DNA of 64,000 nucleotides, from NCBI GenBank assembly GCA_036251205.1, contig CP133958.1, positions 496,001 to 560,000 on the forward strand, read 5' to 3'. Source of the DNA: Orbaceae bacterium BiB (lineage in GTDB: Bacteria > Pseudomonadota > Gammaproteobacteria > Enterobacterales > Orbaceae). The translations under genes were made by a program, and so were the position numbers. Below are positions 10,365-18,562 of this stretch, one piece after another (positions within the stretch are counted from its first letter, which is position 1; every line of letters starts with the position of its first letter). The notes below the pieces were generated by a model, which ran no database searches, was not told the DNA's origin, and was given only the letters and a program-made list of their open reading frames with translations.

Positions 10365-10387
10365 AAGCCTGCTTCTAGCAGGTTTTT
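10365..10387 (+). terminator. rho-independent terminator of the lost tRNA unit
   Basis: CCTGC (10368-10372), loop TTCTA, GCAGG (10378-10382), then TTTTT. It lies 16 bp after the encoded CCA, exactly where a tRNA terminator is expected, so the remnant kept the tRNA's own terminator. Confidence 0.8.
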
Positions 10388-10503
10388 GCATTTTAAAATT
10401 GATAATATTTAAATCATTTCTATATTACTAAGTAGCGCTAGACAAACATGATATTAAATGTTAAATAACTAGTTATGATGGATTAAACGATATTTTATAC
10501 TTT

Positions 10504-11481
10504 GTGCAAGGTAACATAAACTCCATAATAAAATCCCAAAAGAGTAATCAGCCCTACTGGCCAACAGTAAAATTTATATTAAGCTCTTTTATCGTTTTTA
10601 ATTATTACTTAAGTTTAAGTGATAAGGCTAATTTTTTATTATTAATAAAATTTTTTGATTTTACCTTAATCCCGATGTTTGTTTTTATAACTGCTTTTAT
10701 GACCAAAAACATAACATGGCGATCTTGGTATTATAATCTGCTTTCGTCAATAATCATCTATCTCACATTTCAAACGATAGATTCGATACCTTTCTACTTT
10801 TCAGATGAACTGAATCTCAAAGACTACCTTTTTTTCCCTAAATATGGCGTTTGGTTTTTTTTAGCAGTGCCTATTTGGCAAGCTATTTTTTTACTACTGC
10901 CTCTGCAAATAAAAAATCATCCAGTCAGGCTATTTTATATATTATGTATTGTCTTATGTATAAGTTTTTTAATGGAAACCTATTTAATTCAAGCATCTAT
11001 TCTGTGGTATTTTTGTCATTATTTTCCATTTTTCATTATTGCTTATTTAATCAATGATCAAATAATATTGAAATTAAGACAGTCTAATATTTATATTATT
11101 TTAGTTACCAGTCTTTTAATTATTCTTGGTTTTTACTATCTAATAAACATTGAGCAATTAATAATGATTAAGGTACTTGAATTTATTATCTATATTATTT
11201 CTTTCTGGATTAGTATTATACTTTGTACGATTATTATTTATTTCTCCCCATCGACAAATCGATATCAAAAAATATCAAATAACGCTTTAAGCATATACTT
11301 AATACATCCAATTGTGTGTTTTATCCTATTACAATGTTTAGGTAGAATGGATATTCACGTTAATTTATTTTTATCGGTAATTCTCACGGTTGTAACAATT
11401 ACGCTATCTATTTGGTTATCTTTAAACCCTATCATTCACTGGTTTATAAGACCAAATCTTAAAATTTTATTTAAAAATTAA
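10504..11481 (+). CDS. acyltransferase-3-like membrane protein, catalytic His apparently missing
   Basis: 325 aa, about ten hydrophobic helices. The order of landmarks follows the acyltransferase 3 / fucose-4-O-acetylase family: an N-terminal (Y)WPTVKFIL helix, a PMFVFITAFMTKN loop, a GVWFFLAVPIWQ segment and a C-terminal NNALSIYLIHP helix. Family members O-acetylate surface or periplasmic sugars. In the usual N-terminal VVxGH motif the glycine-histidine is replaced by NY (FIVFNYY, residues 29-35), so activity is doubtful. The start is GTG with no strong ribosome-binding site. Very high AT and its position beside the tRNA remnant suggest acquired DNA. Confidence 0.6.
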   Translation: MQGNINSIIKSQKSNQPYWPTVKFILSSFIVFNYYLSLSDKANFLLLIKFFDFTLIPMFVFITAFMTKNITWRSWYYNLLSSIIIYLTFQTIDSIPFYFSDELNLKDYLFFPKYGVWFFLAVPIWQAIFLLLPLQIKNHPVRLFYILCIVLCISFLMETYLIQASILWYFCHYFPFFIIAYLINDQIILKLRQSNIYIILVTSLLIILGFYYLINIEQLIMIKVLEFIIYIISFWISIILCTIIIYFSPSTNRYQKISNNALSIYLIHPIVCFILLQCLGRMDIHVNLFLSVILTVVTITLSIWLSLNPIIHWFIRPNLKILFKN

Positions 11482-11500
11482 GCTCGTTTATTTAAATAAG

Positions 11501-11537
11501 AAAAATGCCATTCATCGTTATTTGAATGGCATTTTTT
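11501..11537. terminator. bidirectional terminator
   Basis: AAAATGCCATTCA and TGAATGGCATTTTTTT form a long stem around a short loop, with A and T tracts on either side. It separates the converging acyltransferase-like and MFS genes. Confidence 0.85.
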
Positions 11538-11539
11538 TA

Positions 11540-12802
11540 TTATGATGTGGCGTTATTTTTAACGTTATGAGTGAGTTTTGTAATGATATAAAAGGCCAGT
11601 GTTCCCGTTAACGTTATTGTAATACCTAAATAGAATGCATAACTTTTACTATGCATAATATCTGAGATATATCCGGTTAATGACGGAACAATGACGGCTG
11701 AAGACATACCAAAAAAGTTAAATACACCATAAGTTGTCGCTAGACGTTTAAGTGAAACAAACTGACCAAACCAGGCAATAATGATTGGTTCCACGACTAA
11801 CTTACCAAAAAAACCATAAGCAATAATACTGATAGTGACGATATTGGTATTCGAGCTATAGACCGCAACGAATAAGCATAACATAGCTAAAATTTCTAAC
11901 GTAATAATAATCTGAATTTTTTTCTTGAAAAAAACATCAGCAATATAACTAAAAAATAGTGCACCAGGTATTGCTGAGAAAAAAGCTAATGACGACATAA
12001 ACCCAACTGACGTGGCGGCTACACCCTTTTCTACTTCTAAAAAATTAGGTAACCAAGTATCAATTAAGTAATAGGTATATAGTGTCGAAAAATAAAGAAT
12101 ATATGCCGCAATCATTGGTGGACGAGATAAAGAACGCCATAAACTAATATTAGCAGTATTCATACTAAGCGGTGACGAACTCGACTGACTATCTTGTTTG
12201 TTATTGATCAATTTTTCTTCGGGCATAATAAAACGTTTAAAAACAAACACCATAATTAATATAAAAATGATCAAAATTACGATTAGATATTGCCAGTGTA
12301 AAATACCTCGTCCAACCAAGAAACTTGATGAGATAAGACCAATACTACTTCCCATTGCGATGCCACTATTAACAATTGCTGTCGCGAGACTTTTTTGTGT
12401 TGCAGGGACATATTTTGCGGTAAATGAATAAGCTACACCATAAAATGTACCACAACCAATACCGGCAATTAAGCTACCCATATACACCATTAATAGCGAA
12501 GAGGATAACGCAACAATAGCACCACCAAGTGCAAATATTAGAAAACTCGGAATTAATATCTGCTTGCGTCCTATTTTATCAACTAATAGGCCTGAAGGTA
12601 TTTGCATACAGACGTAACCGAGAAAATAGCAACTAGAGATATACCCTAATTGGGCATTAGTCACTCCACCAAAATATTGACTAATAACTGGATAAATTGG
12701 CACTAACAGGGTTCGATAAGCAAAAATAATTATCCAACCAGCGGTGAGAATGAAAATAAGTTTTTTCCAGTAAAGGAGTTTGGAACTGTTTGATAGTTTC
12801 AT
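11540..12802 (-). CDS. MFS transporter, substrate unknown
   Basis: 420 aa with twelve predicted membrane helices. The MFS motif A in loop 2-3 reads GLLVDKIGRKQIL (about residues 85-97), and a related DVFFKKK is in loop 8-9. A charged, serine-rich central loop (MPEEKLINNKQDSQSSSS) splits the halves. It lies 143 bp downstream of an NCS1 transporter on the same strand, and a LacI-type regulator is divergent to both. This suggests shared control by one inducer. No enzyme is attached that would reveal the substrate. Confidence 0.8.
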   Translation of the reverse strand: MKLSNSSKLLYWKKLIFILTAGWIIIFAYRTLLVPIYPVISQYFGGVTNAQLGYISSCYFLGYVCMQIPSGLLVDKIGRKQILIPSFLIFALGGAIVALSSSLLMVYMGSLIAGIGCGTFYGVAYSFTAKYVPATQKSLATAIVNSGIAMGSSIGLISSSFLVGRGILHWQYLIVILIIFILIMVFVFKRFIMPEEKLINNKQDSQSSSSPLSMNTANISLWRSLSRPPMIAAYILYFSTLYTYYLIDTWLPNFLEVEKGVAATSVGFMSSLAFFSAIPGALFFSYIADVFFKKKIQIIITLEILAMLCLFVAVYSSNTNIVTISIIAYGFFGKLVVEPIIIAWFGQFVSLKRLATTYGVFNFFGMSSAVIVPSLTGYISDIMHSKSYAFYLGITITLTGTLAFYIITKLTHNVKNNATS

Positions 12803-12945
12803 TTATATGCTCAACGTATTAACTAATACTCTATCTATTTAATATAGTTTCCGTGAAAGAGTACTTAATCATCATTAAATGGTTAATGTAGATAGAAGTA
12901 CTCAATCTCAATAAAATTAATGAATAATGCAATTTTTATTTGCTA

Positions 12946-14331
12946 TTATTTATCAAATATTGTTCCTTTACGAAAAGGTGAGCTTTTAAATGAATATTTC
13001 ATCAAAATAATATAGCTAATTCCACCCACAAAAAAACCAATTACCCAAGATAAACTGACTTCACAAAATGCGGCACCCGCACCGATTAACATGGCAATAA
13101 CAGCCGCTTTATTAAAGCCCACAAATGGCCCTTTTTCATCATAAAGCTCGGCTATATTAACCCGTTGTTTACGTAAAATGTAATATTCTACCAATAAAAT
13201 AGCGACAATCGGTCCTAAAAAGGCTGAATAGATTAAAATAAATAGACCTAAACCTTTAGCTGATGAGTCTTGTACTAAAACCCATGGAAATGACGCAATG
13301 GCTAATAATCCTGTAATAATAACAGCTACTTTATATTTTACCTTAGTTAAAAGCGTTATCACATAAGCAGGAGGGATAATATTGGCAACCATATTAACGG
13401 CAATTGCACCTAATACAATAAATGCAGAAACTGCAACGGTAATATAAGGATTATCAACAACAATTGCAAAGGCTTTAACTGGATTTGAGTTACCTGTTGC
13501 TGATGCTAACATGACACCAATTGTTAGAACAAAACCATAAGCAATAACGATAGGAATAAAATAGAGCAACCCTCTTTTACGGTTACTAATCCCTGGTTTG
13601 AGTTCTCGTGAATAATCGGCCGCACTTAAAAAAATCGCCGCATAATTCCCTAAAAACATCATCACAAAACTAAAAAATGGTAATCCCCAAGTCCCTTCAG
13701 TATGGAACCATTTTTCAACAATCACGTCTCGATGATTCATCACTAATAGAACAAACACATAGATAAGCGCTAATAAAATGACAATCGAAATTAAGATTTC
13801 GACCCATTTAACAGCATGAAAACCATATAGCGATAAGACAATTTGTACAAATTGTAAAATAAGAAAACAGATAAAGATGTTATCAAATGTATCACTAGAT
13901 AAGACCTTAATAATTTCATTTAATGCCGTTGCACCAATCCAACTTTGAAAACCATACCACACGATACCAGGGATACCACGTAACAAAGATGAAATGATTG
14001 AACCTTTAATACCAAAAGACATTCTTAACTGAACAACATAAGGAATACCGGTTCGATAGCCCAAGCGATCATTCAACGTAAAAACAACCGAGATAATGAG
14101 AATAGCAATAATTGCGGCAAAAAATGTTTGTAGTACATTCATGGTTGCGAGCCCAGCAACAACTAAACTAGCCCCCAAGGTCATATTACCAAGGTTAACA
14201 CCATCACCAATCCACATAAAGGCATAAGCAATCGGACTAACATTTCTCTGTTTTTCGGTTCTTGGCATCAATGATTTGTCTATTTTTAACGTTTCCACTT
14301 GAGAAAGGCTGGCATTATTGTTATCTGTCAT
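12946..14331 (-). CDS. NCS1 family nucleobase/hydantoin-type permease (CodB/PucI-like)
   Basis: 461 aa, twelve helices. The NCS1 signature is clear near the N-terminus: SPIAYAFMWIGDGVNLGNMTLG (about residues 31-52), followed by GYRTGIPYVVQLRMSFG and GIPGIVWYGFQSWIGA, the segments lining the substrate and sodium sites in Mhp1. The family imports cytosine, uracil, allantoin, hydantoins or thiamine precursors with H+ or Na+. No deaminase, dihydropyrimidinase or allantoinase gene is next to it, so the substrate cannot be named. It is divergent from the LacI-type regulator 691 bp away. Confidence 0.85.
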   Translation of the reverse strand: MTDNNNASLSQVETLKIDKSLMPRTEKQRNVSPIAYAFMWIGDGVNLGNMTLGASLVVAGLATMNVLQTFFAAIIAILIISVVFTLNDRLGYRTGIPYVVQLRMSFGIKGSIISSLLRGIPGIVWYGFQSWIGATALNEIIKVLSSDTFDNIFICFLILQFVQIVLSLYGFHAVKWVEILISIVILLALIYVFVLLVMNHRDVIVEKWFHTEGTWGLPFFSFVMMFLGNYAAIFLSAADYSRELKPGISNRKRGLLYFIPIVIAYGFVLTIGVMLASATGNSNPVKAFAIVVDNPYITVAVSAFIVLGAIAVNMVANIIPPAYVITLLTKVKYKVAVIITGLLAIASFPWVLVQDSSAKGLGLFILIYSAFLGPIVAILLVEYYILRKQRVNIAELYDEKGPFVGFNKAAVIAMLIGAGAAFCEVSLSWVIGFFVGGISYIILMKYSFKSSPFRKGTIFDK

Positions 14332-15022
14332 AACTCTTTTCCTAAATTAAAAAACTATTAAAACTTATATAGCTTAGCTTTGGTTAACTTATCGTTGTAG
14401 TGGAAATTTACTGCAATAATGATGCCAACATCAATGGTTTATTGATTTTACTGATTAATCTGTTTCAAGTAATATCATCAAATATAATCATATTGTAAGT
14501 AGCCAATCCCGTTTATTAACTCATAATAAAAAAAAGAGAGTAACCAATTGAATTTATATCATTTTTATAATAAAACGAAAAAATTTTATAAACTCTATTT
14601 ATAATTAATACTTATCCAAATTACCTTATCTCAATGATAATACGATGTATTGATTCATTTATTTAGTTTAATCACCAATAATACAATGACTCATATTGGT
14701 TCAATGATGCACCAATAAAATCACTATTGTGATGCAATGCCCTATTCACTATCATTTCTTATGGTATAAATATCACTTTTTCGGTTATATCAAAATATCC
14801 AGACTATAGCTTGTTTATCTTAATACAATAAGGCGAATAAAAGAGACCTATAATATGAATTTATAAACGACATAATTAAAGTTGAATAATTATAGGTTTG
14901 GGTTTGATAAGAATAAAATGAAACAGTATATTGTCTAAAACCAGCAAATTTTACTTGTGAGTTGAATCTAGGTAATAAAAAGATAATAATAATAAAAATG
15001 TTATCATAATTAGTGAATAAAT
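14332..15022. promoter_or_regulatory. 691-bp divergent regulatory interval (NCS1 gene / LacI-type regulator)
   Basis: No supported ORF. Part of it is structured: CACCAATAA occurs twice (14673-14681 and 14710-14718), an ACCAAT..ATTGGT inverted pair spans about 14674-14700, and TCACTATTGTGA at about 14721-14732 is an interrupted palindrome. These are candidate operators for the adjacent LacI-type protein or a CRP-like site; the assignment is inference. Confidence 0.4.
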
Positions 15023-16027
15023 ATGGCCTCATTAAAAGATGTCGAAAAATTAGCCAATGTTTCCCTCATGACCGTTTCTCGGGCTATTAATGAACCACAT
15101 AAGTTAAATGAAAAAACATTACTTAAAGTTAATAATGCAATCAATCAGTTGGATTATGTTCCGCATATTTCACCTAAAATAATGAGAGGCGATAAATCGT
15201 CACCTTTAACCATTGGTGTGCTCGCTTTAGATACAGCAACAACGCCCTTTTCTGTTGAGATTTTACAAGCAATTGAAAAAACGGCTCAATCCCATAATTG
15301 GATCACTTTCACAATTAATCTATTTGATACCACTAATCTTAATGAAGCTGTTGATACTTTACTATCTTATCGACCAAAAGGTATTATTTATACCAGTATG
15401 GGATTACGTAAGATCACGATCCCAGAAAAACTATTACAACAAAATATCGTACTCGCTAATTGCCTGAATGATAATGGCAATATTCCCTGCTATATTCCTG
15501 ATGATTTTCAAGGGCAATATATTGCGATGAAAAAAGTAATAGAAAAAGGTTATAAAAAACCATTATGTATCTATTTATCAAAAACATCATTAGCTGGTGA
15601 GATTCGTAGAAAAGCTGTTGAAAAAGCGTGGTTAGAATCAGGTTATGAGTTGAATGATTTAACAACTTATCATTTAAAACGTGAAAAAGATCAAACAGAG
15701 CTTAACTACCTTGAAGTAATTTCAATTATTGATAAACACTGCACAACAAAGCCAAATTTTGACATTATTATCTGTGGTAATGATCGCGTTGCTTTTGTCG
15801 TTTATCAGGAGTTATTATCACGGGGATTTCATATTCCAAGTGATGTCGCAGTGTTAGGCTATGATAATATGGCTGGGGTTGGTGATCTATTCTCACCAGC
15901 TTTAACCACTGTACAACTACCACACTATGAAATTGGCCAGCGTGCTGCATTACATATTATTAATAATGAACAGAGTAAAACGATAATAAAAATAGAATCT
16001 CCATTTTTAAAGCGAGATTCTATTTAA
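15023..16027 (+). CDS. LacI/GalR family transcriptional regulator
   Basis: 334 aa. The N-terminal helix-turn-helix is canonical (SLKDVEKLANVSLMTVSRAINEPHKLNEKT, residues 3-32), followed by the hinge (LDYVPHISPKIM) and a periplasmic-binding-protein-like sensor domain (from TIGVLALDT to the C-terminus), with the family motif IPSDVAVLGYDNM at about 271-283. It most resembles GntR/IdnR-type members in overall layout, but the effector is not evident. It faces the NCS1 and MFS transporters, which it probably controls. A decayed MFS gene fragment directly follows. The start has only a weak ribosome-binding site. Confidence 0.88.
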   Translation: MASLKDVEKLANVSLMTVSRAINEPHKLNEKTLLKVNNAINQLDYVPHISPKIMRGDKSSPLTIGVLALDTATTPFSVEILQAIEKTAQSHNWITFTINLFDTTNLNEAVDTLLSYRPKGIIYTSMGLRKITIPEKLLQQNIVLANCLNDNGNIPCYIPDDFQGQYIAMKKVIEKGYKKPLCIYLSKTSLAGEIRRKAVEKAWLESGYELNDLTTYHLKREKDQTELNYLEVISIIDKHCTTKPNFDIIICGNDRVAFVVYQELLSRGFHIPSDVAVLGYDNMAGVGDLFSPALTTVQLPHYEIGQRAALHIINNEQSKTIIKIESPFLKRDSI

Positions 16028-16051
16028 TCTATTTGTTAAGCATGATTAGTC

Positions 16052-16300
16052 CTAACAGCTAGGTGCTAATACAGACTTTTTATTACTTAATGTAAATGCG
16101 GAAATAATGAGCGCGGTCACCACAATTTAGGCCAATACATAGAATGTTGAATGATAACCTAATAGATCAAATAACTTGCCCACTGGTGATGATAAGATAA
16201 TCACACCCACTGAACTTGAAATTTTAAAACCAATTAAGAAAATCGTAGATGATAAACGTGAATCAAAATTAGCAACAATTATCTTGGTAGAATAGTGCTG
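16052..16300 (-). pseudogene. MFS transporter C-terminal remnant
   Basis: Read leftward, the frame gives IIVANFDSRLSSTIFLIGF, then KISSSVGVIILSSPVGKLFD, then LLGYHSTFYVLA, an in-frame TAA (16127-16129), IVVTALIISAFTLSNKK and a final TAG. This is the shape of the last two or three helices of a major-facilitator transporter. Upstream the frame closes at 16304-16306 and no N-terminal part is present, so it is a relic. Confidence 0.65.
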
Positions 16301-16513
16301 AAATTAATATCGATTATGTGAGATTCGCGAGTCTTATTATTAAAATTAAGCAACCGAATAAATATAATGTCTGTTGTTCTTTGTATAACAATGACAATAC
16401 ATTAAAATTCTCGATATTGATAAAAATAATAAAAAACTCATTGCTTAAACCACATAACGTTTGTTATTTTGAGTATCCAGTTAATACTGGATTTTAGTTT
16501 ATACGGATCATCT
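16301..16513. other. gene-free leader before clcA
   Basis: AT-rich, with no supported ORF. It should hold the clcA promoter, but no convincing -35/-10 pair or operator stands out. Confidence 0.4.
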
Positions 16514-17902
16514 ATGGATATTAAGCGATATGCCTTGCTGAAAAAACGCCTGTATTTTTATCATAAAGTTCGCTCTATGCAAGAACGCGCCCCTATTATT
16601 GTATTAATTGCAGCAGCAATTATTGGTTCATTAACCGGCTTTGTCGGTGTTGCATTTCAATATTCAGTTCAATGGGTCATTGCACTACGTATTTATATTA
16701 CAACGGATTTTGTCAGCTCTATTTACCTACAAATTATTCTTGGTTTTATCGTATCTGGTTTATTAGCTAGTTTTGCCTATTTTTTAGTACAACGTTTTGC
16801 CCCAGAATCCGGAGGTTCGGGGATCCCTGAAATCGAGGGTGCTTTAGCTAATTTAAGACCCGTTCGCTGGAAACGAGTATTACCCGTTAAATTTATTGGT
16901 GGTTTGGGCGCATTAGGCTCAGGCATGATTTTAGGACGAGAAGGCCCTACTGTGCAGATCGGTGGTAACTTAGGCAAAATGGTGGCTGACTTTTTTCATG
17001 TTAGAGGTAATGAATACCAGCATACCTTTATTGCCGTTGGTGCGGCAGCAGGAGTAACAGCAGCATTCAATGCGCCCTTAGCTGGTATTTTATTTATTAT
17101 TGAGGAGATGCGTCCACAATTTCGATACAATCTTACTTCAATTAAAGCCATTTTAGTTGGAGTCATCATGGCCAGCGTCGTCTATCAGTGTTTAATTGAC
17201 GCTAAACCTATTTTTGATATTGGCTATTTTAAGGCTGTTCCCGTCAAATCACTCTGGCTCTATCTCTTTTTAGGTGGTCTATTTGGTATTATTGGTGTGA
17301 TTTCAAATAAAGGTATTTTGACATGCCAAAACTATTTTCGCCAATTTTATCAACGAAAGCCGACTAACTTTGTCTTAACGGGTACTCTGCTTGGTGGTTT
17401 ATTTGGTATATTAACTTTAACCGCTCCTTATTTGACGGGAGGCGGTTTTGCATTTATTACCGATGCTGTTTCGGGACATTATCTTTTCAGTGGACTATTC
17501 ATTATCTTTATTCTGCGCTTTCTTGGTTCTATGATCTGTTTTAGTTCAGGCGCTCCAGGGGGAATTTTTGCACCGACTTTAGCGTTAGGGACCGTTTTTG
17601 GTGTTGTATTTGGGATGGTAATGCAAGATCTCTTACCTAATTATCAAATTGAATTAGGTGCATGTGCGATTATCGGGATGGGGGCATTATTTGCTTCAAC
17701 AATTCGAGCTCCCTTAACTGGGATCGTACTGGTCATGGAAATGACAGATAATTATCAACTCATTTTGCCGATGATTATTACTTGCTTAGGTTCAACATTA
17801 ATGGCGCAAATGCTTGGTGGAAAACCACTCTATTCTCAAATACTAGATGGAATCTTGTTAAGAGCTACAAAACGTGAATATCAAAAAAAAGAGGAGCCAT
17901 AA
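16514..17902 (+). CDS. clcA: H+/Cl- exchange transporter ClcA
   Basis: 462 aa from the ATG at 16514 (E. coli ClcA 473). It exchanges two Cl- for one H+ across the inner membrane and supports extreme acid resistance. All selectivity-filter motifs are visible: GSGIPEIEG, GREGPTVQIGG with the gating glutamate, and GAPGGIFAPTLALG. EMTDNYQLILPMI and GGKPLYSQIL end the membrane domain, and there is no CBS domain. An upstream in-frame TTG (16469) would add 15 residues, but these do not look like a ClcA N-terminus. It stands alone, with no terminator seen. Confidence 0.94.
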   Translation: MDIKRYALLKKRLYFYHKVRSMQERAPIIVLIAAAIIGSLTGFVGVAFQYSVQWVIALRIYITTDFVSSIYLQIILGFIVSGLLASFAYFLVQRFAPESGGSGIPEIEGALANLRPVRWKRVLPVKFIGGLGALGSGMILGREGPTVQIGGNLGKMVADFFHVRGNEYQHTFIAVGAAAGVTAAFNAPLAGILFIIEEMRPQFRYNLTSIKAILVGVIMASVVYQCLIDAKPIFDIGYFKAVPVKSLWLYLFLGGLFGIIGVISNKGILTCQNYFRQFYQRKPTNFVLTGTLLGGLFGILTLTAPYLTGGGFAFITDAVSGHYLFSGLFIIFILRFLGSMICFSSGAPGGIFAPTLALGTVFGVVFGMVMQDLLPNYQIELGACAIIGMGALFASTIRAPLTGIVLVMEMTDNYQLILPMIITCLGSTLMAQMLGGKPLYSQILDGILLRATKREYQKKEEP

Positions 17903-17975
17903 AATAGGCTCCAGCTATTAACGTCTATTTATCAGGACAATATGTGTTGTGTCGATGATATAGAGTGTCACTTTT

Positions 17976-18027
17976 GAGTTAACGATCCTCTTCTATATAC
18001 AAAATCTAGTGACAGCATCGTTAACTC
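17976..18027. repeat. perfect 11-bp inverted repeat, 30-bp spacing
   Basis: GAGTTAACGAT (17976-17986) is exactly mirrored by ATCGTTAACTC (18017-18027). A second pair, TGTCAC (17967-17972) and GTGACA (18009-18014), interleaves with it. It lies between clcA and the small gene at 18042. No T run follows the right arm directly apart from TTTT at 18029, so it could be a weak terminator, a regulator site or an element end. Confidence 0.6.
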
Positions 18028-18041
18028 GTTTTCATTCAGCC

Positions 18042-18188
18042 TTATTGAAGTGATGGTGGATGTTCTTCAAAGATTTTTTCTGCTTCTTTAAAATCTTCCT
18101 TAATCTCTTTCAACTCTTCAATGACTTGTTTCTCTTCATGCTTTATTTTATCTTTAAGTGTATCTTTATTATCACTATTATTGCTCAT
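18042..18188 (-). CDS. small charged helical protein, 48 aa
   Basis: Too short for usual ORF cut-offs but well supported. A strong Shine-Dalgarno AGGAG (complement of 18196-18200) lies 7 nt before the ATG at 18188; an adjacent ATG at 18191 is less well spaced. The product begins MSNNSDNKDTLKDKIK and ends KIFEEHPPSLQ. It is about half Lys/Glu/Asp with no Cys, no hydrophobic segment and a strong helical or coiled-coil tendency. It is transcribed divergently from narK, whose start is 375 bp away, and convergently with clcA. No function is recognised. Confidence 0.7.
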   Translation of the reverse strand: MSNNSDNKDTLKDKIKHEEKQVIEELKEIKEDFKEAEKIFEEHPPSLQ

Positions 18189-18562
18189 CATAACGCTCCT
18201 CGTCATATACTTAATTTATAACTCAATGATATTAATAGAATCAATATATTGTCAAATTAACATCTTGTAAATTTATTTTAATTTTGGTGTTAATCTTTAA
18301 TTATTTATATAAGTCCTCTCATAAAATAATGTGACAACGTAATAATAAATAATAAAAAATAAAAAATAAGGTAAATTGTCTATCTTTTGTCACTACGCAT
18401 AACGACTAATCCAACTCGATAAAATAAATCGTCTAACCCTTATACCCCTTTAGTAGTAACTCTTTAAGGCTACTTACTTTCTTAACGATTGCCCCTACAA
18501 TAGGCGCATTAATTATATGGTGATTTAGTTTTATTTTAAAAATAGTCAGTAAGGAGAGAATC
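18189..18562. promoter_or_regulatory. narK upstream region
   Basis: No ORF. It contains the NarL-type palindrome (18443-18458) and a good Shine-Dalgarno AAGGAGAG just before the narK ATG. I searched by eye for an FNR box (TTGAT-N4-ATCAA) and did not find a convincing one. Confidence 0.5.
18443..18458. promoter_or_regulatory. NarL/NarP-type 7-2-7 binding site
   Basis: TACCCCT-TT-AGTAGTA. The left heptamer matches the NarL consensus TACYYMT exactly; the right one matches the inverted form AKRRGTA with one mismatch. The 7-2-7 arrangement is that used by NarL and NarP at nitrate-responsive promoters (established for E. coli). It lies 105 bp upstream of narK, so nitrate control of narKGHJI is inferred. 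Confidence 0.65.

Larger units (their letters stand above)
10177..10503. other. gene-free interval holding the terminator and tRNA remnant
   Basis: Apart from the hairpin, the tRNA 3' fragment and its terminator (listed separately), the interval is AT-rich without an ORF. From 10390 to 10503 nothing is recognised beyond the presumed promoter region of the acyltransferase-like gene. Confidence 0.6.

Noticed and set aside
14820-15032. 70-aa leftward ORF in the NCS1/LacI interval
   Set aside because: Low-complexity AT-rich translation, no ribosome-binding site, overlaps the regulator start.
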